64,000 nt of DNA from Glandiceps talaboti (GCF_964340395.1 NC_135551.1:4869463-4933462), one strand, 5' to 3'; shown: positions 44,801-55,660, counted from the first letter of the stretch. Program-made: numbers and translations. Notes: generated from the sequence alone by a model not told the origin.

Positions 44801-47800
44801 TCGTTCACTGTTGCCTGTATCAAGTACATTTGTACATAACGTTTTGTACTGTTCAGGTATAGCTTTGTAAGATGCATATACTGACACCAACTCTTTCTCT
44901 CAGATTAATAGTTTTGCGCTCAGATGAACCAAATTTGATCAGTGATATGTCTATGTATGTATGTATGTATGTATGTATGTATGTATGTATGTATGTATGT
45001 ATGTATGTGGAGAGGTATATGTGTGTCTGTGATTTAATGTCAGAAAGATATGTATAACTGTACTTATTGCCATAATATTTCTTGGTATGCTACATGAACA
45101 TATTAGTGTCCCTTATAGTATGACAATGGATATGATATATTTTAATATTAAACGACAGCTACTTTTGCTACAATGTCATTGGTACTATTTTCTACATCAT
45201 TGCGACAGGCTCAGTTGAAATACAAGTAGATCATGTTGAAGACGTCATGAGACTGGCCAAACAATGTCAACTCACTGATTTAATGATGAGGATTAAATAC
45301 TCTGGTAGAAAGAAAGACTCATTTGGTAAGTGAGCCACCTTTTTTATTGCTGAAGTTAAATTCTATAATTCTTCAAGATTTGTCTTCATTTAGAAGCAAA
45401 TCGGCCATACTATAAGGGTATGATTTACACATCAGTGCGGTAGATTGTGTACTTTGTATGGATAAAGAAATAATGAACACTGAAAAGAATTAAAAACATA
45501 GGCTTCTTTCATTAAAGGTTTTATTATGGACTGTATGAAATATGTAGATATGAACCAAATGTGGGATTGCCTTTTCAATAAAGATTAAAGATTGGATCAT
45601 GGATATCGAATCTGCTACCAAGCTACCCATACTCTTATTTTCACCAATATAATACATTGTATGTATTTAACAGTACGTAATAAACGATTGTAACAATTAT
45701 AGTGCATAATTTATTTCTGACCATACTACAACACAGATAAGTACTTGTATGTTACTCTGTCTGCTGTTCTAGATATATCAGACAAACCTTCAAAGTCACA
45801 ATTATTTTTTCGCCAATTGGACAGGTATCATTTGATAATATTTTGCATACAAGTCATGTACATTTAGCCACTCGACAGGAAGGTTTTGTCAGAACTAGTT
45901 TGACATTCAGTGTCAAAGTTTCGTATCTGACTTGTAATTCCTTGGCATAACAAACACATATTTGGAATATAATTCGTAAAGTTTAGTGTCGTGTAAATAG
46001 TTTCAAATTGTATAACAACTCATAGAGAGGAATGACCCTATATCCATGTTCACTTGCGTAACTATCTATTCTATTCTGGTGTCTCAATCTAAATGTTGAT
46101 CTTTGTGTCTCATATATTATCATATCATGTAGTGTGTGGTAAACGTGTGGCAGTCATTAGTATAGAGCCGTCTGAACAAAACTCACAGATACACAATGAT
46201 TTGGGACAACTAGCTGAAAGGCCTACTCCAAATCTGAATAATAATTCGGTAAGCAACAAATGAAAAAGCACATCTACAACAATAAATCAAGTACTTGTTT
46301 ATCGTCAAATAATATAATTGTGATGACGTTCGTCAGGTATTGTCATTACGTCATCATACGTGGCAACACATATAAAAAGAAGTTGAAAATAAGAGAAGCA
46401 ATGAACAAATATTCTGTTAGTAAGTTGTTGGGGAGATAACCATGTAACAATTAATTGCATATTGGCACGGCTGGTTTGTTAACAGTTCTAATAATTACAC
46501 AGTGTCGAGCTGTGTCCAGATGTGAGAAATTATTCTAACCTCCGTCTGTTGTAGTGTGTTTGCTGATGTTAAAAATGGAACCTGGTAACCTAAGAGAGGA
46601 TGGGGGGGGGGGGGGGTGTCACTAAAACTATATTGCATTACCTTGTTCTGAGATTTTTGTGTTGAGCAATAGCAAAAACCCTCGGGAACTCCGATTTTAC
46701 CAGCTTACACCTTTAAAAACTTAAAACCTAGTTGAATAGTTGTCACAATCATATTCTGCGATAACAGGGTATCTGCTGTAAGTTACCATTCTATGTTGAA
46801 GACGATGAAGAGCCCCTGTTTGCTGACATATGTTTTTCTGTGGAAGGTCACCATTTCTACTGTCATAAGGTATATGTCTACAGTAATCATGTATATACAC
46901 TATACTGCCAGGGCTAATGAGATGTACCCTGTTGTCACGACCTTACAAGTGACATCTCTGCAAGTAATGAACATTTTCATTATTACCGGTAATACATTGT
47001 ACCCCATCTGAAAAATTCCGACGTTCCTCAGTTCTCACTGACTACAGTACAGGGCAATATTAATTGATAGCTTGATGTCAGCTTGATTTTATCACTTATC
47101 ATCTAGCCCTGTGTTTACATAGAGCCCATGTTGACATTTCCGGTTGCTACACATGCTGAGGATCACTAGATGTTGATAAAAAAACCTTGGTGAAATAGTC
47201 TAATATTAATCAAGTGCTGGAAAGTACTTCATTACTTGTACAATGTGCATTGTTTGCCAATGCGAGAATAACGCCAAAGTAACTCTGTTGGTGACACATC
47301 TTACTTTTTTTCTCTCACCCAGATTTTCTTCTGTTGCCGTAGTGATTATTTCAATGCGTTGTTGACTGATCATTTTTCTGAGTCGGTGACAGATTCAAAG
47401 GAGAATATACCAGGGATGGTCCTGCAAGACGTCTCAGCCCTTGTCTTTAGCAAAGTTGTTCAGTATTTGTACACAGAGAAACCACAGGTAAGGACTTTCT
47501 TGAACACATTGTGAAAAGAATAGAATGGAAAATATGAGAGTGGGATGGAGGAGGAGAATGATACCTGTTTTTGTAGTGCAAATATTTTACAAACTTGTTT
47601 TCAACCTCATAGTGCAAAAATGCTACTTTTACTCATCAAGCAAGCACCTTCAACCAATTGCCTGTTGTTTGTTTTCCATAGTTCTTTCCTAGACTAGCCT
47701 ATAACGTGCTGTGCATGGCAGACCACTGACATTGTACATTATTCTCGATCTGTCGACTTCTCTTCAGGCACTAGTAGCCTATAATTTGCTTTGCATGACA

Positions 47801-48743
47801 TACCATGGCCACAGACTCACCACTTTACTCAGTATCTTAGAAATCTCAGCTTGACCTATCGTACGCTGTGAATGGCAGACCACTGACTTAACACTTTCTT
47901 CTCTATCTGTAGATTTCTCCTCAAGAGGCCTATGATGTGATGTGTGTGGCAGATCGATACATATTACCAGGCCTGAAAAGAATAAGTGCTAACGTAATAG
48001 CAGAATATCTTGATGAGTATAATGTGGTCTCAGTTATGAAAGCTTCACAGATGTTTGAAGTACCTTGGCTAGAGGACAGGTGTGCTCATTTCATGGCTAA
48101 GATACTTGTCAAGGTAGAGTGTAACAGGGTGTTTATTTTTAAAGCATGCCTTTAAGTTTGTATTTTTGTATCTACACATTTACTTTACTACAACTAAAGG
48201 TTTCACAATATGTCACAATTGTAAGTATGGTTAAAAATGCTTCAGTAAGTAGAATATTGTACCTCTTGAATATGCAGCAAAAAGTATGCCATAAAATATA
48301 TAGTTTGCTTGAACCCTTTTAATTTTAAAATGATTACTGTATGTAATTTACATGTAGAATGAAATACTAAATTTCTAAGAACTCTGTCTAAATAAAGACA
48401 ATTGATTTGATTTGACGTAATACACCAATACAAACATTGCATATGAAATAAAACATTTCTGTTTTGTGATAATACTAAATAATTGAATGGATTATAAATA
48501 TTGCTTTTTTTATTGCCATGACTACTACATTAGATTGTTCACACTAAGGAGTTTGCTGACTTGATCAGAGAAAATACCAGCAGTGTGAATGGACGAGGAG
48601 AAACCGGTTCCAGTTTGATCATTGATGCCATACGCTTCCACATCTCATCAAGCAGTGCAAAGACAATCCTCGCCAAGGAAGAAGCTAAGGAGAAACTGAA
48701 TCTGTTAGACAAACTTTTGATTCAACTGGGTGTGGAATGTTAG
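35791..48743 (+). CDS. ABTB1-like: ABTB1-like ankyrin/BTB protein, copy B (first exon not found)
   Basis: Eleven exons: 35791-35853, 36700-36755, 37929-38091, 39291-39453, 44408-44453, 45209-45325, 46133-46248, 46768-46869, 47323-47487, 47913-48113, 48534-48743. They join in frame to about 466 codons with TAG at 48741-48743. Same domains as copy A: ankyrin (RDEWDSTPLYYACLCGH), BTB1 (YEDISFEVNDGKIITAHRC), BTB2 (ADICFSVEGHHFYCHK, FSKVVQYLYTEKP), ADRYILPGLKRI. All frames and splice sites are intact, so it is not an obvious pseudogene. Its C-terminal segment (AIRFHISSSSAKTILAKEE) has drifted from the vertebrate-like pattern kept in A. A candidate polyadenylation signal AATAAA lies at 49028-49033. 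Intron 4-5 (39454-44407) contains a LINE on the opposite strand. Confidence 0.85.
36700..36755 (+). CDS. ABTB1-like B exon 3 (ankyrin)
   Basis: Acceptor cgtcactag, donor gtaaga; phase 2-1: YYACLCGHEKVVEYLLSRG. Confidence 0.88.
36951..37030 (+). repeat. (ATGT)n microsatellite
   Basis: Tetranucleotide array with one ATGC interruption, in an intron of ABTB1-like B. Confidence 0.95.
37929..38091 (+). CDS. ABTB1-like B exon 4
   Basis: Acceptor aacttttcag, donor gtaaga; phase 1-2: AMCDLKTFDFLRCWYGARND... RRDFFQDFLRK. Confidence 0.87.
39291..39453 (+). CDS. ABTB1-like B exon 5 (BTB1 core)
   Basis: Acceptor gtttaatag, donor gtaggc; phase 2-0: LLDPGNYEDISFEV... HRCILAVRSNYFKGMLQ... VSLKHHQ. Confidence 0.9.
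39733..43215 (-). CDS. LINE ORF2: APE endonuclease + reverse transcriptase
   Basis: Open from just after the ORF1 stop (43216-43218) to 39733, about 1160 codons. The N-terminal AP-type endonuclease has FLTWNIQGL, FVETW, ITGDLNART (about residue 136 counting from TTG at 43152) and SDHFP (about 250). The reverse transcriptase has KPGKSAGPDGI, FRGIALLSIFSKLF, GFRRGYSTVDN, VRQGCMLSPFLF and the catalytic FADDIAL (about 736). The C-terminus has a CCHC-type knuckle (CLLCDSNEVEDEYHFLLVC, about 1060). It nicks target DNA and copies element RNA in place. There is no AUG upstream of the endonuclease core, and the frame is the same as ORF1. Confidence 0.88.
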   Translation of the reverse strand, partial: DIGRGPISFLTWNIQGLKNKFLSFDFANFILEFDIISFVETWAGGEKLFDEYFPGFKSFSSVRQRRSNRGRYPGGVYTIVRNNLVDKVRRINCDVHDCIFLLIEGVVFGLEKDLLLCTTYISPQYSTIYDSLSTRNGIELLENELLNILVKIPDVYVVITGDLNARTGVERDFIIDDETTHVIDDTVVYAKDHFNLPRVSKDKELNSFGRSLLSLCYSFNLHILNGRTGEDANQGEFTCTANAGTSVVDYTIVSSPLFAKINSFSIVLRTESDHFPMSFSIGSNCLASQRAKKGSCNVVKCVWSSKKSLSFSEHFKYQVRTTNLNSIIEDPGADPSSFCDELRDTFMSSAAHCGMIKRICTNTRRHKQPPWYDNECQRLKEHKYDILKRFRRQNDTTLLHEYKEAKRHFKNIFRDKKRSYFDSVKSSLETSLPDSKSFWWTLKRLISVNPISNYTISSEEWFAYFSKLFSHDLSSQDDFAMSDELSEMLDSSDNYSVNLDIDWNILNSPITNEEIFEAIRKLKPGKSAGPDGILGEFFKSTQYFFVPYLNALFNKLFDTGTIPKNWSKAIIVPLHKKGPTDSPDNFRGIALLSIFSKLFTSILNNRLMFWSEALGKIDEGQAGFRRGYSTVDNIFILQSVIQKYLSRKRGKFYCAFVDFSKAFDTVERKRLWYVILKGGVRGKMFNILHAIYKDVKSCVRTKDKLTDYFDCPIGVRQGCMLSPFLFSFFINELSTKLHTCGRRGIQLFPDLVEIFCLLFADDIALISDSVIGLQCLFDNLSSHCKLWKLSVNLTKTKVVVFKAGGRLSKTEKWFFEGKHVEVVSYYKYLGIVFSCRLCWSTATKTLAQQARKAFFSVARAARKTGMLPFAVFFKIFDTKILPILTYGSEVWGFQRHECIERIQYLACRTFLGVSTNAPNVTVLGECGRYPVFLYTAKRCMKYWAKILNMPSYRYPKKCYNMLYIIEESGERARKTWVNDIKNLLFTCNLHEFWESQTVRNVDKFLFIFVEKFRKVLFSQWYSEVCSLDKLSLYREYKFSLEPERYLRSINISSHRQMLARFRCSSHFLRIEPDRKHGIERNQRICLLCDSNEVEDEYHFLLVCSFFNHYREKYISRFYFDPPSVQNFVDLLSSNNVDTLQRLAVFLFHAMKLHKEVNSVM
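43216..44025 (-). CDS. LINE ORF1-like nucleic-acid-binding protein
   Basis: A coiled coil (SIKDSVNKLNDEVNELKES through RLEQLEDDTDKLEAFSRRD), then an RRM-like start (DNIIFYGIDENQSES), then a basic C-terminal domain (KRQRKTLAMHKRDGKTAYYKNGKLVV), as in L1-type ORF1 proteins that trimerise and bind element RNA. The frame opens with TTG at 44025; the first ATG codons lie at MPLLTNTHAMIF, about 24-35 codons in. Ends at TAG, with ORF2 continuing in the same frame. Confidence 0.8.
   Translation of the reverse strand: MIDKYQYATIIRLVSNLAKAIMPLLTNTHAMIFIVFTLRGQDLVSIKDSVNKLNDEVNELKESQHIAELDTCAVNDKLDEVIDRLEQLEDDTDKLEAFSRRDNIIFYGIDENQSESFEACKDKVIKILNQNVRNKQWQSRDIVRAHRIAAHWSGKPRPMIAKFHHWDDKLLALGAREELRKVHIGIGNDLTKRQRKTLAMHKRDGKTAYYKNGKLVVTEGRATSSTQLVGTETGVTKNQQQIEQQTRTKQKPRTRLQSRINLQDSLTSE
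44408..44453 (+). CDS. ABTB1-like B exon 6
   Basis: Acceptor cattgaag, donor gttagt; phase 0-1: VGSKEFGAILQYLYT. Confidence 0.85.
44950..45008 (+). repeat. (ATGT)n microsatellite
   Basis: Tetranucleotide array in an intron of ABTB1-like B. Confidence 0.95.
45209..45325 (+). CDS. ABTB1-like B exon 7
   Basis: Acceptor tgcgacag, donor gtaagt; phase 1-1: SVEIQVDHVEDVMRLAKQC... MRIKYSGRKKDSF. Confidence 0.87.
46133..46248 (+). CDS. ABTB1-like B exon 8 (inter-BTB linker)
   Basis: Acceptor tcatgtag, donor gtaagc; phase 1-0: CGKRVAVISIEPSEQNS, HNDLGQLAERPTPNLN. Confidence 0.83.
46768..46869 (+). CDS. ABTB1-like B exon 9 (BTB2 start)
   Basis: Acceptor gataacag, donor gtatat; phase 0-0: GICCKLPFYVEDDEEP... 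ADICFSVEG. Confidence 0.86.
47323..47487 (+). CDS. ABTB1-like B exon 10 (BTB2 second half)
   Basis: Acceptor ctcacccag, donor gtaagg; phase 0-0: IFFCCRSDYFNALLTDHF... VQYLYTEKPQ. Confidence 0.88.
47913..48113 (+). CDS. ABTB1-like B exon 11 (BACK region)
   Basis: Acceptor atctgtag, donor gtagag; phase 0-0, 67 codons: ISPQEAYDVMCVADRYILPG... AKILVK. Confidence 0.88.
48534..48743 (+). CDS. ABTB1-like B exon 12 (last)
   Basis: Acceptor ctacattag; IVHTKEFADLIREN... LIQLGVEC then TAG, the ending expected from the family. Confidence 0.87.
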   Translation: MVHTKEFADLIRENTSSVNGRGETGSSLIIDAIRFHISSSSAKTILAKEEAKEKLNLLDKLLIQLGVEC

Positions 48744-49027
48744 ATTGTCTTTCATCGTTGATGTGCTCTAGTATTGTAAATCTTTGAATGTGATAATGTG
48801 TTTCACTCAGTGTTTGGTTGATGCTTAGTAGCTTATCGCAATTTAATAGTGTGGCAGTACATTGATTTGTAACTTTATAGTCTGTAAATAGTTACTTTTC
48901 TCTAATATTGAAATATGGTTTTGTTAGACCAACCTCTAACGCATTCTAATAATGTTGAGCAGCTGGTACTTCTCTCACCATTATCATATTGGTGCTATCA
49001 CTAAAATTTTGAATGCCATTAATTTTA

Positions 49028-49033
49028 AATAAA
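49028..49033 (+). terminator. candidate poly(A) signal of ABTB1-like B
   Basis: AATAAA about 285 bp after the stop codon, close to where homology with the left arm ends. Confidence 0.5.
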
Positions 49034-49590
49034 ACCCCAGTCTTAGTCTATTTGTATATGATACCAAAAGGATGTTATAAAAAAATTAGGGTACCAATAA
49101 TTTCAACAAATTGTCCTAGTTTTCAAATCTCTTTGTGCATAATGTAACCACTTCTTCCAAATTGTGTTCAAATTGATTATTTGTAATCAAGACTTGATGT
49201 ATATTAGTATTGTTGATTTGTATGTTAGTCAAAATAAATGAGGACGCATTTAATAATAGAAAAAAATTAAACTCTTTCCGAGGCGCATGTTAAGGATTGA
49301 AAAGATGAACTTTTTCATGACAAAACAAAAAGCTCTATTCTCATATAAACAGATGTTTGGATTCATCGCCAACAAAATTAGAATAGAGCTTGCTGAATAC
49401 TTTTACAGGTATCTAATCTTGGGAGTAAACTGTCCACCTAATTCAATTACAGATTGTAATGTAAAATTAGTCAGTAGTCTTATATAGGCAAGGTTTTTTT
49501 TTATTTATGAAAGGTATTTAAAATTGACACTATTTAGAGGCGGTTTGTAACCAGAAAGTAAGGGTCATCTTTTTTATTTGGTTATGTTTA

Positions 49591-49732
49591 AGCAATAACC
49601 CCCGCCGAAGGCGGGTATACACGAGATTTTGGTACAATTCGCGACATATAGCACGAGCCGAATGGCGAGTGCTATATGGAGCGAATTGTACCAAATTCGA
49701 GTGTATACCCGCCTTCGGAGGGGGTTATTGCT
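49591..49732. mobile_element. 142-bp near-perfect palindromic element (foldback MITE)
   Basis: Begins agcaataacccccgcc and ends with the inverse (gggggttattgct). The inner stems gcgggtatacac/gtgtatacccgc, ggtacaattcgc/gcgaattgtacc and atatagcac/gtgctatat pair around a short loop at about 49660. GC content stands out from the AT-rich flanks. Confidence 0.8.
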
Positions 49733-50184
49733 ATTATATTATATCAAAATATGTGTCTATATCTTCTAAATGTGATTCTGTGGTTATTTATATGCCTGAA
49801 AAAGGCGATTTCTCACGTACAGAAAAAGATCGTCGGTAATAGATCGTCGGGAACGAGCATATTTTGATGAGTGGATACGTTCATGTCGCCCCCCCCCCAC
49901 ACACACACTGCATGAACGTTATGAACACAAACCATACACTGCATTGCATTGATAAATTACATTATTTACATCATATATAATGCATAACGAAAATGCGTTG
50001 AAACTAGCAACAAAGAAAACGGGGCAAGAGGTCAAAGAAAGTAACAATTTTGTTTGGATATTTACATATGAACAATACAATCTTGTACACTGCTAAAAAT
50101 AGATGTCTCGGCGTTGAATCAGTTGAATCGGAGAAAGCTCGAGACAGTAAATCAGAGACGCGACGTTACACAGTCTACTTTAAT

Positions 50185-50463
50185 TTAATGGTTAACAAAT
50201 TGAACATTGACCGAACCTGAAAATGTACAGTTTTGAAATAATCCTGACGCACTTGACTGATGGTTAAAAGTTAAATTCATGGTGTTGCTTGATTCAACGA
50301 GAGCAGGACGCTGAGACGGCTCGTTGCATGGGAGAACTTGTACCTTATCAGCCATGGCCAGTGATGTTGAAGCCACTGATCGATCGTTGCTTTCGATCGC
50401 AAGGTCATCAGTGGAATTATTTGGACTACTGTAACCCAAACTATTGTACAGGATACCTGACAC
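50185..50463 (-). other. possible C-terminal coding exon, unidentified
   Basis: A 90-codon open stretch on the - strand starting near a possible acceptor (gtgtgtcag at about 50460) and ending NCTFSGSVNVQFVNH then stop. Composition looks protein-like, but no domain is recognised and no adjoining exon was found. Confidence 0.3.
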
Positions 50464-50659
50464 ACCTTTACTCTGAGGAAGTGTTAAGTTATTGGTATAA
50501 GAACGAACACATTCAGCTTGTATGTACTATTCATATGCTAGTTTAGGGGCCCATTTTACCACTGCCAGCCGTGGTAAAATGGGATTTAACCACAGTTATT
50601 ATCCAATCAGAATGGCGCATAGTAGCATGATATAATATAATATTGGATATATATGGTTA

Positions 50660-50910
50660 ACTATTTTACCTTTGATTTGATGACATGGCTTACGTACAGT
50701 TGCCAAGAATATGATAATTTAAATGGTGGTGGTGGTGATGGTGGCCGCGGAAAATGTAAATACATTGTATTCTAGTTGAGATACTCATTTTGGCTTCGAG
50801 AATTTCTTTAAGTCAATCATATTTCAAAAGTTTGATTTCATATTTTTAAGAATGTATTTAGTATTTATGTATGGGTGTTAATTAAAGGCTTTTTTATTTA
50901 ATTAAATTCA
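50660..50910 (+). repeat. diverged direct repeat of 17210-17480
   Basis: Shares, in order, ttgatttgatgacatg-cttac/at, gccaagA-tatga, atttaaatggt, gagat-ctcattttggctt, atgggtgtt, ttaatta-a. The counterpart is the 3'-UTR region of the ZP mosaic gene. Confidence 0.6.
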
Positions 50911-51895
50911 TGAAAGAAATCACAAAATTATTTTGTTGTTATTTGTAACCAGGTCACCGGTCTGAATTAACGAAAAGGAGTGGCATGTGACTTTAATTTA
51001 CTAACAGCAACCCGTCCTCAATAAATAATGTTCTTTTTAAATATTTAATCACAGATATTAATTATTTTCTGAGAAACAGTAACACTCCCATTTATAGTGG
51101 ACACACATTGAGCGATTTCTGAGGAAATGTGTTTACAAAGTCTCCTAATGACGTCCCCGCGTTTTCGACTGCGCTTAGTAAGTGTGCACAACACGCTCGC
51201 GAGTGAAAACGAAATATTCTGTCGGTTGTTTGGGTTGCCGTATAATGTGCGTTTTTTCCAGTATCTGGCGTATGTATACGGTTAGACCAACTCGACAGTA
51301 TGTACATAGCGAAAACGCCATACAATGTCCACACACCTACACATTATTTCAATTGAAACCAAGTTCAAACTTTAGACACATTCAATCAAACCACTATTCC
51401 TGCTATAATGCATATTTTCTAATTCAATGACGTCATTGAGGTAAAGCATATCAGATTATATGCGTAAAGAAATGAACATGCAATCGCTAATACATGTCGC
51501 GATATTTAGACAAAATGGAAAAAGCAAAATTGTTTTCATACGATTGAAAAAAAAATCTTAATTGTTTCCTTTGTCCAAAGAAAAGAAACCGAAAAACGCG
51601 AACCATAAAAAAGCCGTTTGCAAATTTGCACGAAGGTCGAATAACGTATACAATGTTCGACCAACTGTATCTCTTAGCCTGTCTCAAGCTGTGTTACAAC
51701 TACCTACTGTAGCAGCAAACTCCCTGGTGTTCAGTTAGTGTACATTTCACCAGGTTAAGGCCACTGTGAGATATCTAATCTGGTATAATAAACAAAATTG
51801 CATTGCAATGTTGTCCTGTGCTCTAGTTGTTAATTTAACAACAAATGTTGGAGTTGTTTGTTTACTGTCTGAGTGAAGTAAGTGAGTGAGTGTAT

Positions 51896-52130
51896 GTGTG
51901 TCATATTATCTGTGTATTGACTAACCAGCCTTGGTCTTATCTCAGACCCCTAAAAATAAAGTGGTCTGAAATAGAATTGATACCAATTTTGAAGAGATTT
52001 CGGAGGATCGAATGTGTGTCTTATTATCTGTGTATTGACTAACCAGCCTTGGTCTTATCTCAGACCCCTAAAAATAAAGTGGTCTGAAATAGAATTGATA
52101 CCAATTTTGAAGAGATTTTGGAGGATCGAA
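51896..52130 (+). repeat. two-copy tandem repeat, unit about 117 bp
   Basis: ttatctgtgtattgactaac... ttgaagagattt-ggaggatcgaa occurs twice with only a few differences (51896-52012 and 52013-52130). Confidence 0.9.
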
Positions 52131-54980
52131 AAATGTCATTTTTCATTGTCGAACCTCGTAAACTCAAGGTTTATTGGAGTAAGGAGAAACTCACGAAATA
52201 CAATGATGACTCCACAATACATACAAACAAACAAACAAACACAAACACATTAGATAAAGTGTCCTATTTTGGAAAACATGAATTTCTACCTAACTCAATC
52301 GGACGATACCACTACGAATAAGATATTTTATACTACAACAAAGATGATCGTATTCGCTATGTACTATTGTGACCTAGACTGCACGATTTGCCTTGGTTTC
52401 GGAATGATTAATGTCCATTATCGTTCATATCAGTTCGTTTGTTCTCCATCACGATAACATTTATAAGATTTAGGAGGTACAAGCATATATACTTTGAATT
52501 AAAACACATTGGGCCGGGTAGGAAACTTATAAATGTATTTTCCACAGAGAGAAGTTGTCCACATTTTTATAGGTTTCCCAGTTACCTTTAGCTTTATCAC
52601 GAAGTTATTTACAGTATTCTAGTCCTGATCCTGTGCCGTCATTATTGGTGAAATCGCTATCCTGACAGAAATGTCCAGGTGATATTCGATTAATTATACG
52701 TAGCCAAACCTTTTTCACCAGTACACAGAACTCGTAAATTTTCTGTTTCTGTTATTACAAATGTCGGTTGTACAGGGCGCCCCCACCGGTCGTACTCTTC
52801 TCTAGGCCGATGTCAGTGGTCCGACAAAAGTAGTATGTTAAAGTATGTGTATGGTAGCACATGTAAACATGGAAAAGGGGAAAAGTAATGCCAAAGTCTT
52901 AGTTCCCAAGTACCGTTATGGAAGTCTAATATCTCGCTAAATATTTTTTTCTACAAGGGTGAATTGCAGTTGTTATTTTTATGAAAAGAAAAATCAGCCA
53001 AGTGCAATACAATTTATTCGCTAAATTCAATTTTAGTTTTGATCAATTGGTATATTTGGCGCCCTCTGTAGATACAAGTGGTAGAGGAATATATGTACAT
53101 ATGAAACGTTGTTACTGTGCAGTTTATCAATATTTAATGTTCAAATGGGGAAGTACTCACTCGCACTGCTGTTCCAATCGTCAGTCTGTTCCATTTCAGA
53201 CTATAACGTTGAATTAGCCGACCAACTAGTTTCTTCTCAAACCATCTCTTCTACGAGTTACCGTACCGACTTGGATTGTGTTGAGTAGAACTCACAATGA
53301 AACGTTCATATCTGGTTCATCGAACGCCAAGCTAACCACTTGGTTGATTTTATTACAAGCTAAGACCAATCCCCGTCTCCGTTCCTCCTCAGATGGGCTA
53401 AAAACCCAACTTAAATACATTTCTCTATTCTTAGAGTATGACGTATTCTTAAGTCTTATGAAAGATATCATCTGGGATTCAATATCCAATCACCTTCTCT
53501 AGATTAGTAATAAATGTTCATATCTCAAAGACCATAAAATAGTTGTGTAATATTATAATTGTACTTCTACAAAACAATGAAGTCATCTGATGAAGTTCTA
53601 AATTAACATATCATGTCATATTAAAACTTGTTGACAGTTCAATCGTACCTGGTACAAACAATTCCGAAATAGCGATATTGAGATGTCGAAGACCTATTTT
53701 GTTACGTAATGGAATGTCACTGTATGTACAAAATTTAAATGCTTTTTGACTTCAGTTTAAAGTTCATAATGAAAATTTACCAAAATATCCTGAATGGATA
53801 TAATTTAGGTCTTTGACTCATAACAGATATGTATACAGAGTCGTCGTTCATTGATACATGTGTGAAATGATCAGTTACTTTCTGTGCTACAATTATTATT
53901 TTCATTATTATTATCATCATTACAAGTGAAGGGTTTAAATATTATATAATAATAAAGCATTATGTGCGAGACAATTTAGAGGAATGGTGTCTTTTGGTCC
54001 TATTGTCAATAAAATGTATCCGTTTGAGCATATATTTGCTATATATGTTGGCTAACGTTTGAGGGCGCCATTTCACAACTTTATCTGTACATACTTAATT
54101 CTTCATTCAATTTGTGAGTCTAAAATATAATACAAGTAATTTCAAAATTGCATGTCAGGCAAATAAAAATGTGAATATTATATTTAATATTATAATAATG
54201 ACAATAAAAAAAATATTAGGATGAAGTTTATACATCCATGGTCGAACCTTGCAGCATATTCAAGCAATTCAGAGCCATGTATACATGTAAACACACCCTG
54301 TCTCGTGTTGTCGACCTACAACACACTACTTTCTAAATGTAAAATGTCACTGAAATGAACAAAATGGAATATTCAAATTCCCAATTATTAAATTTGAATT
54401 GAAAACGATCTGACATTTTCGTACTCGCGAACTTACAGAGATCGGATGAGAAAGGTCTTCACGATAGCACAACACATGAGGCAATGTAATAACATGTGGG
54501 CGAGTCCACTGATCATGGATGGACTATATGTCTATGACTAAGTCTCGGAAATGTCCGTTTTGCTGTGTACATGTATGTACTCCAAAATCTATGTTTGTTA
54601 AAGTCGCTACATCTCTTTGATTTGCTTTTTTAAAGAAAAAAATTCGACAGTCTGATTTTCCATGGTCACGTCAGTATCGAATGCTAGGTCCCCCTTTGAT
54701 CTAGACGTATAATGTGTCGTCACAGTACAGTCTATGATTACTCAGGGTTGTTAATTTTCAAATAAACGTGATTATTGTTGAAATTATTATTTTTATATAA
54801 GATTTATTTAATTCATAAAGACACGCTATACTATGTGTCAGCGCAATGCACATTAAAATGTCACCGAAAAAGGGCACAAATAACTTTAAAATTGCTTGCT
54901 ACTTAAAAGTTCTTCCAAATACGAAGGACAAAAAATTACAGAAGAACCTGCCAACTCAACTTGACATCATTGAAACGATC
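52131..54980. other. intergenic, no recognised feature
   Basis: AT-rich sequence with short unsupported open frames. No domain, splice chain or repeat family was recognised. Confidence 0.5.
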
Positions 54981-55660
54981 AAATTAAATACTGTCTAAAA
55001 AGATGCGTCTTCAACCCACTTTTGAACATGTGAACTGTCTTAGCGCTACGAATACCAAATGGTAGTGCATTCCACAAGGAAGGTGTGTAAACTGAGAAGG
55101 CTCTTTATCAGTATGTTTTGTTAAAGTTGTCACACGGTTAAATTAAACACAGTTTCTCGGCTGATTTAAGATCTCTAGTCGGAACGTTCAATCGAATTAG
55201 TTCGATCAGATACAGAGGTGCAGCATTGTTGATGATGTTGCAAGTGGTTAGTAGGATTTTGAATTTGATCTTTGGTACAAATGGAAGCCAGTGCAAGTTG
55301 ACAAGTACTGGAGTGATGTGATCAAACTTGCATGAGCAGCTGACAACACGTGTAGTTATTCCGTACAAGAGACTATTACAGTAATCGAGGCGGCGCGGGA
55401 CGTTACAAATGCGTGGATTAATATTTCTGTTACAGTAATTGCTTTGCCCAAAAGTTGACTAAGCTTTCCAATTCTGCACAACGCGCGAAATAACCATCTG
55501 ACTGATTTGAATAGACATGGGGCCATCGCTATTTAGAATCACGCATAGATTCCAAACTGAAGAAGACGGAGTGATATCAATCTCACCAATCTTAAGGGAG
55601 TCGTCATTATTTACGACCGGGGGGGGGGGTTCGGAGGACTTTAGGAGGGTCACTCAAATA
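54980..55660 (-). mobile_element. L2/CR1-like LINE remnant (RT C-terminus)
   Basis: On the - strand, broken frames read SSSVWNLCVILNSDGPMSIQ, then a segment like the usual DYCNSLLYGI, then HITPVLVNLHWLPFVPKIKF-KILLTTCNIINNAAPLYLIELI. These are signature strings of the C-terminal half of reverse transcriptases of L2/CR1-group LINEs. At least two frame breaks and a G-run insertion near 55620 show it is dead. Confidence 0.8.

Larger units (their letters stand above)
33029..48990 (+). repeat. right arm of giant inverted duplication
   Basis: Reverse complement of the left arm (18950-33028). Longer mainly because of the retrotransposon at about 39.58-44.03 kb. Outer homology runs through the 3' UTR of the ABTB1-like gene to about 48980, then stops being recognisable. 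Confidence 0.85.
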
